Of a stretch of DNA of 64,000 nt, positions 52,990-61,571 are shown piece after piece. Numbering within the stretch: the stretch's first letter is position 1; each line of letters starts with the position of its first letter. The notes beneath the pieces are model-generated. The model was given only the letters and a program-made list of their open reading frames with translations. It did no database searches and was not told the origin of the DNA. This stretch comes from Corticibacter populi (GTDB lineage: Bacteria > Pseudomonadota > Gammaproteobacteria > Burkholderiales > Burkholderiaceae_C). The stretch lies in NCBI RefSeq assembly GCF_004217315.1, contig NZ_SGWR01000001.1, positions 1,054,001 through 1,118,000 of the forward strand, in the 5' to 3' direction. The translations under genes were made by a program, and so were the position numbers.

Positions 52990-54147
52990 ATGAAGATCAC
53001 CATCATTGGCGCAGGCATGGGCGGCCTGAGCGCCGGCATCGCACTCCAGCGTCTCGGCCATGACGTGCAGGTCTATGAGCGCGTCACCGAAATCAAACCC
53101 GTGGGCGCCGCCATCTCGCTGTGGTCCAACGGCGTCAAGTGCCTCAATTACCTGGGGCTGGAGCAACAGATCGCGGCACTGGGCGGCCGCATGGATTTCA
53201 TGGCATACGTCGATGGCGCTTCCGGTGAAACCATGACGCGTTTCAGCCTCGCACCGCTGGTGCAGCAGGTCGGCCAGCGCCCCTACCCGGTGGCGCGCGG
53301 TGCATTGCAGAACATGCTGCTGGAGGAATTCGGCCCGCAAGACGTGCACCTGGGCATGGCCCTGGCGGGAGTGGAAGACGATGGCGCGCAGGTCACGGCC
53401 GTCTTTGCCGATGGCAGCCGTGTCAGCGGCGACCTGCTGATCGGCGCGGACGGCACCCACTCCACCGTGCGCGCCCACGTGCTGGGCAGCCAGCCCGAGC
53501 GCCGCTATGCCGGCTACGTCAACTGGAACGGGCTGGTCGAGATCGACGCGGACATCGCACCGGCCGACCAGTGGACCACCTTCGTCGGCGAAGGCAAGCG
53601 CGTCTCCGTCATGCCCATTGCGGACCATCGCTTCTATTTCTTCTTCGACGTGCCGCTGCCCAAGGGACTGCCCAATGAAAAGGAGCAATACCAGGCCTTG
53701 CTGAAGACGTACTTCAAGGGCTGGGCGCAGCCGGTGCAAAGACTGATCGAACGCATCGACCCGCAGGCCACCAACCGCGTCGAGATCCATGACATCGAGC
53801 CGTTCATGCAATGGACCCGGGGCCGCGTGGCGCTGCTGGGCGACGCGGCGCACAGCACCACGCCCGACATCGGCCAGGGTGGCTGCCAGGCCATGGAGGA
53901 TGCCGTGGTTCTGGCCATGGCGCTGCAGACCAACACCCTGGGCGTCGAGGATGCACTGGTGCGCTACCAGAACCGCCGCAACCAGCGCACTGCCGAACTG
54001 GTGCTTCGCGCGCGCAAGCGCTGCGACATCACCCATGCCAAGGACCCGGCTGTCACGCAGACCTGGTACGACGGATTGTGGAAGGAAGGTGGCGACAAGA
54101 TCATCCATGGCATCGTCGCCAACATCGACGGCAACCCGCTGGGCTGA
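52990..54147 (+). CDS. hpxO: FAD-dependent urate hydroxylase HpxO
   Basis: A 385-residue class A flavin monooxygenase, one residue longer than the 384 I recall for Klebsiella pneumoniae Hpx[18 protein letters not shown] binds [18 protein letters not shown] and [21 protein letters not shown] follow. [16 protein letters not shown] and the tail [14 protein letters not shown] match HpxO almost word for word. The residues reported to act on urate, Arg204 and Tyr216, fall at exactly these positions (EGKRVS; FYFFF). It turns urate into 5-hydroxyisourate with NADH and O2. ATG 52990 has AAGGA at the right distance. The GntR gene follows. Hydrolase and decarboxylase genes for the next steps are not in the window. 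Confidence 0.92.
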   Translation: MKITIIGAGMGGLSAGIALQRLGHDVQVYERVTEIKPVGAAISLWSNGVKCLNYLGLEQQIAALGGRMDFMAYVDGASGETMTRFSLAPLVQQVGQRPYPVARGALQNMLLEEFGPQDVHLGMALAGVEDDGAQVTAVFADGSRVSGDLLIGADGTHSTVRAHVLGSQPERRYAGYVNWNGLVEIDADIAPADQWTTFVGEGKRVSVMPIADHRFYFFFDVPLPKGLPNEKEQYQALLKTYFKGWAQPVQRLIERIDPQATNRVEIHDIEPFMQWTRGRVALLGDAAHSTTPDIGQGGCQAMEDAVVLAMALQTNTLGVEDALVRYQNRRNQRTAELVLRARKRCDITHAKDPAVTQTWYDGLWKEGGDKIIHGIVANIDGNPLG

Positions 54148-54279
54148 AGCACCGTATCCAGACAGCCTGTTCAAGGAGGGGCTGGCGCCAGCAGTCCATG
54201 GCCGGCCCATGCCGTCCATCCGATCGGGCGGCACACGGCTTGCTTGCCGGAGGTGCATACCATTGCCCCCCGCCACCCC

Positions 54280-55020
54280 ATGTCCAGCACCTACCCGCAC
54301 GCATCTTCCACCAGCATCATCGCCAATGCGTTGACGCAGGCCATCGTCGAGCAGCGCCTGCGTCCCGGTGCCAAGCTCACCGAACAAAAACTCGCCGCCA
54401 GCTTCGGCGTCTCTCGCACCTTGGTGCGCCAGGCCCTGCTGCAACTGGCGCAGCAGAAGCTGGTGACGCTGGAGCCGGCGCGTGGCGCCTTCGTGGCCAG
54501 TCCTTCGGTGCAAGAAGCCCGCGAGGTCTTTGCCGTGCGGCGCATGCTCGAAGGGGCGATGATGCGCCAACTGGCCGCGCAGATCACCGCCACGCAGCTG
54601 CGCGCACTGCGGCTGCATGTCAAGCGCGAGCAGGCGGCGCTGGAAGGGCGCAATGTCCAGGGGCGCACTGAACTGCTGGGCGACTTCCATGTGCGCATGG
54701 CCGAAATGCTGGGCAATGAGGTGCTGGCCCAGATGCTGCGCGAACTGATCTCGCGTTGCGACCTGATCACGCTGATGTACCAGAGCAGCAGCGCTGCCGC
54801 CCATTCGCACGACGAACACAGCCTGATCGTGCAGGCGCTGGCCAGACGGGATGCCGAACTGGCCGCCCGCGTGCTGGACGAACACCTCGAACATGTCGAG
54901 GCCAATCTGAGCTTGGATGCACCGCGCCGCACCACCCGTGGCCGCCAGGCCGCCGGCCAGGACGAAGTCCAGGCTCAAGTCCAAGCGCAAGCCAAGGGAC
55001 AAGAACCTGTTCAAGGGTGA
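54280..55020 (+). CDS. GntR-family regulator, FCD subgroup
   Basis: A 246-residue regulator. The winged helix-turn-helix spans about 10-75 (SIIANALTQAIVEQRLRPGAKLTEQKLAASFGVSRTLVRQALLQLAQQKLVTLEP). The all-helical FCD effector domain follows, with metal-binding His and Asp in GDFHVRMAEMLGN and HDEHSLIVQAL. The last 25 residues are a low-complexity Gln/Ala/Gly tail that includes a copy of the dispersed repeat. It lies 132 bp after hpxO and upstream of the ABC importer, so it is the likely regulator of this locus. A GTG at 54253 is an alternative start. Confidence 0.9.
   Translation: MSSTYPHASSTSIIANALTQAIVEQRLRPGAKLTEQKLAASFGVSRTLVRQALLQLAQQKLVTLEPARGAFVASPSVQEAREVFAVRRMLEGAMMRQLAAQITATQLRALRLHVKREQAALEGRNVQGRTELLGDFHVRMAEMLGNEVLAQMLRELISRCDLITLMYQSSSAAAHSHDEHSLIVQALARRDAELAARVLDEHLEHVEANLSLDAPRRTTRGRQAAGQDEVQAQVQAQAKGQEPVQG
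55003..55013 (+). repeat. Dispersed repeat fused to the GntR gene end
   Basis: GAACCTGTTCA is read as codons for EPVQ just before the GntR stop. The match stops at the A, after which the sequence is unrelated to the other copies. Confidence 0.5.
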
Positions 55021-55195
55021 ACTGCATGCAATCTGCCTGAACGAGATTGCACCAATACAAGGCAGACCTCCTTATAAACGCCCCATCAATGCCATTTTGC
55101 ACACTGAATTGCACCATATTGATGCATTCATGCCTTGTGCATCGGTGCTCTGGCCGTCGCGCACAACGCATTGAGGCAACCAACACACCGGATTG

Positions 55196-55207
55196 ATTGC
55201 ATACAAT
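55196..55207. promoter_or_regulatory. GntR-type operator candidate upstream of the ABC importer
   Basis: ATTGCATACAAT, a near-palindrome (ATTGnATnCAAT), 95 bp before the binding-protein gene. A related CTGCATGCAA lies at 55022-55031. It is the best-formed copy of the motif and marks the importer as part of the GntR regulon. Confidence 0.6.
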
Positions 55208-55302
55208 TTTTCTGCCGACCGCTCATATCCAGAACAGGCATTGATCTTGCGTAAGCGAGTGCAACCGGATTTTTCCTCCACCCTTGCCCTCAGGAGCCTG
55301 CC

Positions 55303-56328
55303 ATGGACAAACGCTTTTTCATCAAGACCGCCCTGCTGATGGTCACTGCCACGAGCTGGGGCCTGGCACAGGCGCAGACCACGCCGATCAAGTTCCAGCT
55401 CGACTGGCGTTTCGAGGGGCCAGCGGCCTTCTTCACGCATCCCGCCGCCAAGGGCTACTTCAAGGAAGCCGGGCTGGACGTCAGCGTCGACGCCGGCAAC
55501 GGCTCGGGGGGCGCCGTCACCCGGGTGGCCTCGGGCTCCTACGACATCGGTTTCGCCGATCTGGCGGCGCTGATGGAATTCCACGCCAACAACCCCGATG
55601 CTCCGACCAAGCCGGTGGCGATCATGATGGTCTACAACAACACGCCCGCCTCGGTCATGGCGCTGAAGAAGAGCGGCATCACCACGCCGGCGGATCTCAG
55701 CGGCAAGAAGCTGGGTGCGCCGGTGTTCGATGCCGGTCGCCGCGCCTTCCCGCTGTTTGCCCAGGCCAACGGCATCACCAACGTGAGCTGGACCTCCATG
55801 GACCCACCGCTGCGCGAGACCATGCTGATCCGCGGCGACATCGACGCCATCACCGGCTTCACCTTCACCTCGCTGCTGAACCTGGAGACACGCGGCGTCA
55901 AGGCCGCTGACGTGACCGTGCTGCCCTACCCCGACTATGGCGTCAAGCTCTACGGCAACGCCATCATCGCCACGCCCAAGCTGCTCGCCGAGAAGCCCGA
56001 AGCCGTCAAGGCCTTCCTGGCCGCCTTCGCCAAGGGCGCCAAGGATGTGATGGCCGATCCGGCCACCGCCATCGAATCGGTCAAGGCGCGCGACGGCCTC
56101 ATCAACTCCGAGCTGGAGACACGCCGCCTCCAACTCGCCATCAACACCGTGGTCAATACCGACGACGCACGCCGCGAAGGCTTTGGCCAGATCGACGCCG
56201 CGCGCCTGGCGCTGATGGCCGAGCAGGTCAGCACCACCTTCGAGACCAAGACCCCGGTGGACCCGGCCGTGGTGTGGGACGGCAGCTTCCTGCCGGCCGA
56301 GGCTGCGGACGTGCTGCCCAAGCCCTGA
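55303..56328 (+). CDS. ABC transporter periplasmic binding protein (NMT1/SsuA type)
   Basis: A 341-residue binding protein. An N-terminal signal (KTALLMVTATSWGLAQAQ, cleavage after AQA) precedes the mature NMT1/THI5-like core PIKFQLDWRFEGPAAFFTHPAAKGYFKEAGLDVSVDAGNG, with DIGFADLAALMEF and RGDIDAITGFTFTSLLNLE. Such proteins bind heterocycles such as hydroxymethylpyrimidine, taurine or nitrate-like compounds. AGGAG precedes the ATG. It starts the importer operon (binding protein, ATPase, permease) and has a paralogue at 61928. A purine-related ligand is inferred from hpxO. Confidence 0.9.
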   Translation: MDKRFFIKTALLMVTATSWGLAQAQTTPIKFQLDWRFEGPAAFFTHPAAKGYFKEAGLDVSVDAGNGSGGAVTRVASGSYDIGFADLAALMEFHANNPDAPTKPVAIMMVYNNTPASVMALKKSGITTPADLSGKKLGAPVFDAGRRAFPLFAQANGITNVSWTSMDPPLRETMLIRGDIDAITGFTFTSLLNLETRGVKAADVTVLPYPDYGVKLYGNAIIATPKLLAEKPEAVKAFLAAFAKGAKDVMADPATAIESVKARDGLINSELETRRLQLAINTVVNTDDARREGFGQIDAARLALMAEQVSTTFETKTPVDPAVVWDGSFLPAEAADVLPKP

Positions 56329-56446
56329 GGCCGATGCCGCGTGCCCGTGCGCCTGGCATGCCCGGCCTGCGTGCGCGGACCGGCCCTTGCCGGCCGTCGG
56401 CATGTCAGCGCCGCCCTTCAGCCTTTACCGCCCATGAGGACTCCCG

Positions 56447-57295
56447 ATGAGCACTGCAACAGCCTCCCGCCCCTTCGTGGATTTCCGCGATGTCTGGCTC
56501 GCCTACAACGAAGAGCTGCTGGCAGCCAACCAGTTCGCCGTCGAAGCCATCAACCTGCAGATCCAGGAAGGTGAATTCATCGCCATCGTCGGCCCGTCGG
56601 GCTGCGGCAAGTCCACCTTCATGAAGCTGACCACGGGCCTGCGCATGCCCTCGATCGGCAAGATCCGCATCGACGGCCAGCCCGTCACCGGGCCGCTGAA
56701 GATCTCCGGCATGGCCTTCCAGTCGCCCTCGCTGCTGCCCTGGCGCACCACCGTGGACAACGTGCTGCTGCCGCTGGAGATCGTCGAGCCCTACCGCAGC
56801 AGCTTCAAGAAAAAGCACAAGGAATACGTCGAGCGCGCGCGCCGCCTGTTGCAGAAGGTCGGCCTGGCCGGCTACGAGGACAAATACCCCTGGGAGCTCT
56901 CGGGCGGCATGCAGCAGCGCGCCAGCATCTGCCGCGCGCTGATCCACGAACCCAAAATGCTGCTGCTCGACGAACCCTTCGGCGCCCTCGATGCCTTCAC
57001 GCGCGAGGAGCTGTGGTGCATCCTGCGCGACCTCTGGACCGAGCAGAAATTCAACGTCATCCTGGTCACGCACGACCTGCGCGAATCGGTGTTCCTGGCC
57101 GACACCGTGTATGTGATGAGCAAGAGCCCCGGCCGCTTCGTCGTCAGGCGCGAGATCGAACTGCCGCGCCCGCGCGAACTGGAAGTGACCTACACCAAGG
57201 AATTCACCGACATCGTGCTGGAGTTGCGCGGCCACATCGGCGCCATCCGCCAGGGCGCCCATGTCACCGGCGAAAGCCCGGTCATCAGCCAGTGA
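56447..57295 (+). CDS. ABC transporter ATP-binding protein
   Basis: A 282-residue SsuB/TauB-like ATPase. Walker A GPSGCGKSTFMK, Q-loop QSPSLLPWRT, signature LSGGMQQRASIC, Walker B MLLLDEPFGALD and the His switch in THDLRES are intact. GAGGA sits before the ATG. It powers the importer with the permease 23 bp downstream. The N-terminus has a short extension that ends in an FRDVWLAY strand. Confidence 0.95.
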   Translation: MSTATASRPFVDFRDVWLAYNEELLAANQFAVEAINLQIQEGEFIAIVGPSGCGKSTFMKLTTGLRMPSIGKIRIDGQPVTGPLKISGMAFQSPSLLPWRTTVDNVLLPLEIVEPYRSSFKKKHKEYVERARRLLQKVGLAGYEDKYPWELSGGMQQRASICRALIHEPKMLLLDEPFGALDAFTREELWCILRDLWTEQKFNVILVTHDLRESVFLADTVYVMSKSPGRFVVRREIELPRPRELEVTYTKEFTDIVLELRGHIGAIRQGAHVTGESPVISQ

Positions 57296-57317
57296 GACGC
57301 CGCAAGGAGCACATGCC

Positions 57318-58085
57318 ATGAAAAACCGCAAACTGTTCGAGACCTGGTCGCCGTGGATCCTGCTGGTGGTCATCCTGGCGCTGTGGCAGATCATCTGCTC
57401 GGCGCTGAACATCTCCGAATTCATCTTCCCGAGCCCGATGCGCATCTGGGAGCAGTTCTGGGAGTACAAGACCGTGATCGCCGGCCACGCCTGGCGCACC
57501 TTCTGGGTGACCATGGCCGGTTTTGGCATCTCCATCGTGGTGGGCGTGCTGCTGGGCTTTCTGATCGGCTCATCACGCCTGGCCTATGCCGCGGTCTATC
57601 CGCTGATGACGGCCTTCAACGCGCTGCCCAAGGCCGCCTTCGTGCCCATCCTGGTGGTGTGGTTCGGCATCGGCGTGGGCCCGGCCATCCTCACCGCCTT
57701 CCTGATCAGCTTCTTTCCCATCATGGTCAACATCGCCACCGGCCTGGCGACACTGGAGCCCGAGCTTGAGGACGTGCTGCGCGTGCTCGGTGCCAAACGC
57801 TGGGACGTGCTGATGAAGATCGGCCTGCCGCGCTCGCTGCCCTACTTCTTCGCTTCGCTGAAGGTCGCCATCACGCTGGCCTTCGTGGGCACCACCGTCT
57901 CGGAGATGACCGCGTCCAACGAGGGGATCGGCTACCTGCTGATCTCGGCGGGCTCGTCGATGCAGATGGGCCTGGCCTTCGCCGGCCTGATGGTGATCGG
58001 CGCCATGGCCATGGCCTGCTACGAACTCTTCAGCCTGGTCGAGAAGCACACCACCGGCTGGTCGCGTCGCGGCTCGCAGAGCTGA
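57318..58085 (+). CDS. ABC transporter permease (SsuC/ThiX-like)
   Basis: A 255-residue inner-membrane permease with about six hydrophobic segments. The EAA-like loop that contacts the ATPase is ATLEPELEDVLRVLGAKRWDVLMKIGLPRSLPYFFASLKV. ATG 57318 follows AAGGAG. It completes the import system, followed by a strong terminator. Confidence 0.93.
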   Translation: MKNRKLFETWSPWILLVVILALWQIICSALNISEFIFPSPMRIWEQFWEYKTVIAGHAWRTFWVTMAGFGISIVVGVLLGFLIGSSRLAYAAVYPLMTAFNALPKAAFVPILVVWFGIGVGPAILTAFLISFFPIMVNIATGLATLEPELEDVLRVLGAKRWDVLMKIGLPRSLPYFFASLKVAITLAFVGTTVSEMTASNEGIGYLLISAGSSMQMGLAFAGLMVIGAMAMACYELFSLVEKHTTGWSRRGSQS

Positions 58086-58158
58086 AGCCTGCCGCGGGGC
58101 CTAACCCCCGGTTGCCGCACCAGAGCGGCTCGCCCAAAAGGGAAAGGCAAAGGTAAAG

Positions 58159-58197
58159 GCAAGGGGGATGCATGATGGCATCCCTCTTGCTTTTTTG
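58159..58197 (+). terminator. Intrinsic terminator of the ABC importer operon
   Basis: GCAAGGGGGATGC (58159-58171) pairs with GCATCCCTCTTGC (58178-58190) with one mismatched region in the stem and a 6-nt loop, followed by six U (58191-58196). It lies 73 bp after the permease stop. Confidence 0.88.
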
Positions 58198-58209
58198 TCG
58201 CGACCCCTG

Positions 58210-58611
58210 TCAGGCCATATCCAGCTTGCACTGGATTTCCTCCAGGTACCCCAGAGCGGTATCCGCATCCCGCTCCAGCAAGGGAGCCAGCACGGCACTG
58301 TCATCGAGCAATGCAAAGGCCATTGACCAGCCCGCATAGCGCCGCGGCGACTGCAGCGGCTGGTGGATCAGCGGCATGAACCCCTGGTGGCGCGGATCCA
58401 TCATCAGGCGCCCGATCAACTGGCCCAGCGGGCCGGCCGGTCCTTCGAGATACTGGCAGAAATGCTCGCCATCGAACACCAGCACACCAGTGATGTCGTG
58501 CTCCGCATTGAAGCGCCGGGCGGTGCGGATGATGTCGCTGACACAACCAGCGTCCTGGCCGTCGGCCAGCACACTGTGATAGAAGAAGCACTCCAGTGCG
58601 GGGGATGACAT
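58210..58611 (-). CDS. BLUF-domain blue-light sensor
   Basis: A 133-residue protein consisting of one BLUF domain. Tyr11 (ECFFYHS), Asn35 (ARRFNAEHDITG), Gln53 (HFCQYLEG), Trp95 and Met97 (AGWSMAF) correspond to AppA Tyr21, Asn45, Gln63, Trp104 and Met106. The spacing Tyr-Asn (24) and Asn-Gln (18) is identical and Gln-Trp is one longer. It should bind flavin and sense blue light. There is no attached output domain, so it must act on a partner protein. It is convergent with the importer operon, sharing the terminator region. Confidence 0.88.
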   Translation of the reverse strand: MSSPALECFFYHSVLADGQDAGCVSDIIRTARRFNAEHDITGVLVFDGEHFCQYLEGPAGPLGQLIGRLMMDPRHQGFMPLIHQPLQSPRRYAGWSMAFALLDDSAVLAPLLERDADTALGYLEEIQCKLDMA

Positions 58612-58716
58612 GCTGCGTGCTCCGTCAAGATGGACCGGGGCGCCGGCTGGCGCCTCCTGTTCGACATTCTAGTGACGCCAAGGTCTCGGGACGTTCGATC
58701 TACCGACAACAGGCAC

Positions 58717-58752
58717 AAAAATGCGCCAACCGGCACAGGGACCGGTTGGCGC
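58717..58752 (-). terminator. Intrinsic terminator after the porin gene
   Basis: Minus strand: an 11-bp perfect stem GCGCCAACCGG / CCGGTTGGCGC (58742-58752 and 58723-58733), 8-nt loop, then AUUUUUG. It lies 84 bp beyond the porin stop. Confidence 0.85.
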
Positions 58753-58835
58753 AAACATGCAGGAAAAGCGAGGCGGCCTTCAGCTCATCGAATCACGCCG
58801 CCGGGCACCCCTCTTGGGCCATGCAAACCTCAAAA

Positions 58836-59867
58836 TCAGAAGTTGTGGCGCAGGCCCACCGCATAGCTGGTGCCGCTGTTGGTGCCGGTGAAGCGGTCAT
58901 GCATCACCACGGTGTAGAGATCGGTGCGCTTGGAGAACGGGTAGTCGTAGCCCACGGACAGGGTCTTGCGCTTGAGGTCGCTGCTGGCGCCCGGGTCATA
59001 GTTGGTCTGAGCATAGGAAGCCAGCAGCTTGCCGGCCCCCAATGGCACACTGGCGCCCACCTGCAGGGTGCCGGCATCATCGCCGTCGATGGCCATGTCA
59101 TCGGCGGCGCCATAGCTCAGGAAAGCCTTGACGAACTTGAAGTCATAGGCGCCGCCGATCATCCAGTCGCTGGTCTTGAAGGCACGCGCACTGACATTGG
59201 GATTGGTCAGCTCGGCCTGCTCATAAAAGCCCGCCAGCGTCAGCGGACCGCTGAAGTAGGTGGCGCTGATGGCCGCGTTGTTCTTGTTGTCATCCGGCGA
59301 CGACAGATTGCTGAACTGGTAGTGCAGGTTCACGGTCAGGCCGCCAAGCTTGGGCGTGCTGTAGACGACCTGATTGCTCCAGCCCGTATCCGCCTGCGCC
59401 GTCTTGACGTAGCCCGGCACGTTGGTCATGTCCATGTGCTGGATCAGCGGCGAGAACGCGAACGAGGCACCGAACGGGTTGACCAACAGCGAAGGCACGA
59501 AGTTCGGCGAGCTGCTGCGGCCGAGCTTGAGGCCGCCGAAACCGCCACTGAGACTGACGTTGGCATCGCGCGCATAGGTCGTGTCGCCATTGAAGCGGCC
59601 ATAGGAGCCGCTATCCATGCGGATGAAGGAGCCGAAGGCGAAGCCGGCCTTGAGGCCGTTGCCCAGATCCTCGGTGCCGGAGAAGCCCAGCCACGAGGTG
59701 GTCATGCCGCCGCTGCCGACCTTGCTCAGACGATCGGTGCCGGCATACTTGATCGAGCCGACATACATGTCGGCCGTGCCGCTGATGGTGACGCTGCTTT
59801 GGGCCAGGGCCGCAGTGCTGGTCAGCAGCAAGGCGATGGCAGCAGGCACGAGCGATTTTTGAAACAT
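58836..59867 (-). CDS. Gram-negative porin
   Basis: A 343-residue outer-membrane beta-barrel precursor. A signal peptide (MFQKSLVPAAIALLLTSTAALAQ) precedes SSVTISGTADMYVGSIKY, the start of the 16-strand porin barrel typical of Burkholderiales. The C-terminus SYAVGLRHNF ends in the Phe needed for outer membrane insertion. It is likely to let small solutes into the periplasm. A TTGTATGCAG operator-like site is 74 bp upstream, so it may belong to the hpxO regulon. ATG 59867 is clear from the signal peptide. Confidence 0.93.
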   Translation of the reverse strand: MFQKSLVPAAIALLLTSTAALAQSSVTISGTADMYVGSIKYAGTDRLSKVGSGGMTTSWLGFSGTEDLGNGLKAGFAFGSFIRMDSGSYGRFNGDTTYARDANVSLSGGFGGLKLGRSSSPNFVPSLLVNPFGASFAFSPLIQHMDMTNVPGYVKTAQADTGWSNQVVYSTPKLGGLTVNLHYQFSNLSSPDDNKNNAAISATYFSGPLTLAGFYEQAELTNPNVSARAFKTSDWMIGGAYDFKFVKAFLSYGAADDMAIDGDDAGTLQVGASVPLGAGKLLASYAQTNYDPGASSDLKRKTLSVGYDYPFSKRTDLYTVVMHDRFTGTNSGTSYAVGLRHNF

Positions 59868-59940
59868 AGTGAACTCTCCATGAGTGGGGGCGGGAAAACA
59901 ATCCTGCCAAGCGTGGCTCAAGCCAGCCGGGCTGGCGATT

Positions 59941-59950
59941 TTGTATGCAG
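59941..59950. promoter_or_regulatory. GntR-type operator candidate upstream of the porin gene
   Basis: TTGTATGCAG (plus strand), matching TTGnATnCAA with one change, 74 bp before the porin start and between the porin and first dioxygenase genes. Confidence 0.5.
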
Positions 59951-60041
59951 TTTCTGTGCCAGAAGACAGCTGCGGGCGCAAGTGCTGCCGGAAGCCACTC
60001 GCACCCCTTCGCCAAGGCACGAACAGCCCCCTGCAAGCGGT

Positions 60042-61109
60042 TCAATACTTGGTGAAATTCGCCATGATGCGTTCGCGCAGGTAATCGCCGCCCGTGATTG
60101 GCGGGTACTTCTTCTGCGGACCTTCGATGACCGCCTCTTCATTGGCCTGGCAGAAGAAGGCGATGCTGTAGCGCGGCCCCAGGTACTCATCCGCACGCGG
60201 GCAGCGCACGCGATGGAAGTTCGAGGGCAGCACGTCATCGCTCCAGCGCATCAGCATGTCGCCGATGTTGCAGGTGATCACGTCGTCGGCAGGCTCCACG
60301 CTGGTCCATTCCTGGCTTTCCATCTCCTTGCCTGGCAGCACCTGCAGGCCGCCCTGGCCCTGGCGCTGGAACAGCAGCGTCAGCGTATCGAAGTCGGTGT
60401 GCGCACCGGCGCGCCAGATGCCGGGCTGGCCCTGCAGCGAACCGGCGTCCACCCCAAAGTAGTGCAGCATGCGCAACGTGCTCTGGTAGCCGGGGGAGGC
60501 GGGGTCGTGCGCCTTGTCGAAGAAGTCCGGCGCAAAACCCAATTTGTATGCAAAACACGAAAGAATCCGCATGCCCACATGCCAGCAGGCCGACTCGAAC
60601 GCCAGCACGCCGTCCTTGAATCCGGGCAATTCCTGCTCGCTCGGCCACAGGCCTTCCATGCGCGGGAGCGTGACCTGGTAGGACTCCTTCTGGTCCGGCG
60701 TGCGCGTCGACGGCCGCACCTGCGCCCGGCTCTCCCAGCCGGCATTGCGCTTGAGCGGCCACTGCGCCTTCACCGCCTCGGGCTGCGCGAAAAAGCGATC
60801 GGCCAGCACAAAGGCACCGCGCACCTGCTCCAGCGGGATGCCATGGTTATAGACCTGGAAGAAGCCGATCTCCGTGGCGGCGTTCCAGAGTTGCTCGGCA
60901 ATCTCCTCCTTGCGACTATCGAAATCGGAGAGGTCGATGCGACGCACCTCGCGGCTGAGGCTTTCATGCCCCATCGCACCCATGCGCGATTCCTTCTCCA
61001 GTTCGACGAGTGAATAGGCATCCGCGCCCTGGCCCGCAGACGGGGATGGTGCAGGCGTGTGCCCGGCGGCCTGTTCGGAGGTTTGCTCGAGTGTTTGATG
61101 GCGGTTCAT
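60042..61109 (-). CDS. Isopenicillin N synthase-family 2-oxoglutarate/Fe(II) dioxygenase (first copy)
   Basis: A 355-residue double-stranded beta-helix oxygenase. The N-terminal DIOX_N-like part (REVRRIDLSDFDSRKEEIAEQLWNAATEIGFFQVYNHG) is followed by the metal site: His237 and Asp239 in GAHTDFDTLTLL, His299 in SNFHRV. Arg313-x-Ser315 (RYSIAFF) would hold the co-substrate acid group. All active-site residues are intact. An N-terminal tail of about 50 residues is low complexity. It is upstream of the porin on the same strand and divergent from the second binding protein. Hydroxylation or demethylation of a small heterocycle is plausible; thymine 7-hydroxylase belongs to the same branch. Confidence 0.9.
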   Translation of the reverse strand: MNRHQTLEQTSEQAAGHTPAPSPSAGQGADAYSLVELEKESRMGAMGHESLSREVRRIDLSDFDSRKEEIAEQLWNAATEIGFFQVYNHGIPLEQVRGAFVLADRFFAQPEAVKAQWPLKRNAGWESRAQVRPSTRTPDQKESYQVTLPRMEGLWPSEQELPGFKDGVLAFESACWHVGMRILSCFAYKLGFAPDFFDKAHDPASPGYQSTLRMLHYFGVDAGSLQGQPGIWRAGAHTDFDTLTLLFQRQGQGGLQVLPGKEMESQEWTSVEPADDVITCNIGDMLMRWSDDVLPSNFHRVRCPRADEYLGPRYSIAFFCQANEEAVIEGPQKKYPPITGGDYLRERIMANFTKY

Positions 61110-61274
61110 GCGTGATGTCCTCTGGCTTGGCAGGAGGTGGTGGCCGTCGCTGCCGTTCTTGAAGTTGCGATCCTGCGCCTGCCGGCAGCCGGACTCTCGG
61201 CCGGCCTCCCCGCACGCGCAGCTTCAAGAGCAATGACCCGCCGCCGCACCTCAGGAGCAAGGGATAACGGCCGA

Positions 61275-61544
61275 CTGAACGCTTCTACTCTTGCCACCGG
61301 CCATGCAACTTCCAGGCCAGCCCGCCATTTCTCTCTCTGCCCCCGCCTCTTCTTTCCTTGTGCCCGGCAAGTCCGCCGATGCCACGCACCAAGCATGCGC
61401 ATGCTCGCATCGATTTGGTGCCAATTCGTAACATCGGTGCGAGGTCTGTTCACCCATGCTCGTCCACACCCCTATCCGCACATCGAACGCCCTCCGTCCT
61501 GGCACAGTCATTGCTTGACGGCTGGCAAGAGTAGAAGCGTTCAG
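61275..61544. repeat. 22-bp perfect inverted repeat flanking 226 bp
   Basis: The left arm begins CTGAACGCTTCTACTCTTGC at 61275 and runs to 61296. The right arm (61523-61544) is its exact reverse complement over all 22 bp. The similarity ends abruptly on both sides. No target-site duplication is evident, and no transposase is between them. It could be a miniature element of 270 bp or two regulator-binding sites. Confidence 0.8.
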
Positions 61545-61559
61545 CGCGGCGGTCCTTCA

Positions 61560-61571
61560 GAACCTGTTCAC
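61560..61571 (+). repeat. Dispersed GAACCTGTTCAC repeat, intergenic copy
   Basis: GAACCTGTTCAC followed by an unrelated GC-rich sequence. It is the fifth copy of the 12-bp core in the window and the only one not touching a stop codon. Confidence 0.55.

Noticed and set aside
51910-55014. Long minus-strand frame opposite hpxO and the GntR gene
   Set aside because: It overlaps two well-supported plus-strand genes and the 5' part of parC in another frame, and has no ribosome site or motif.
60543-60554. TTTGTATGCAAA, a near-perfect match to the GntR-type motif
   Set aside because: It lies inside the coding region of the first dioxygenase (codons for FAYK), so it was not called as an operator, though it is mentioned with the motif.
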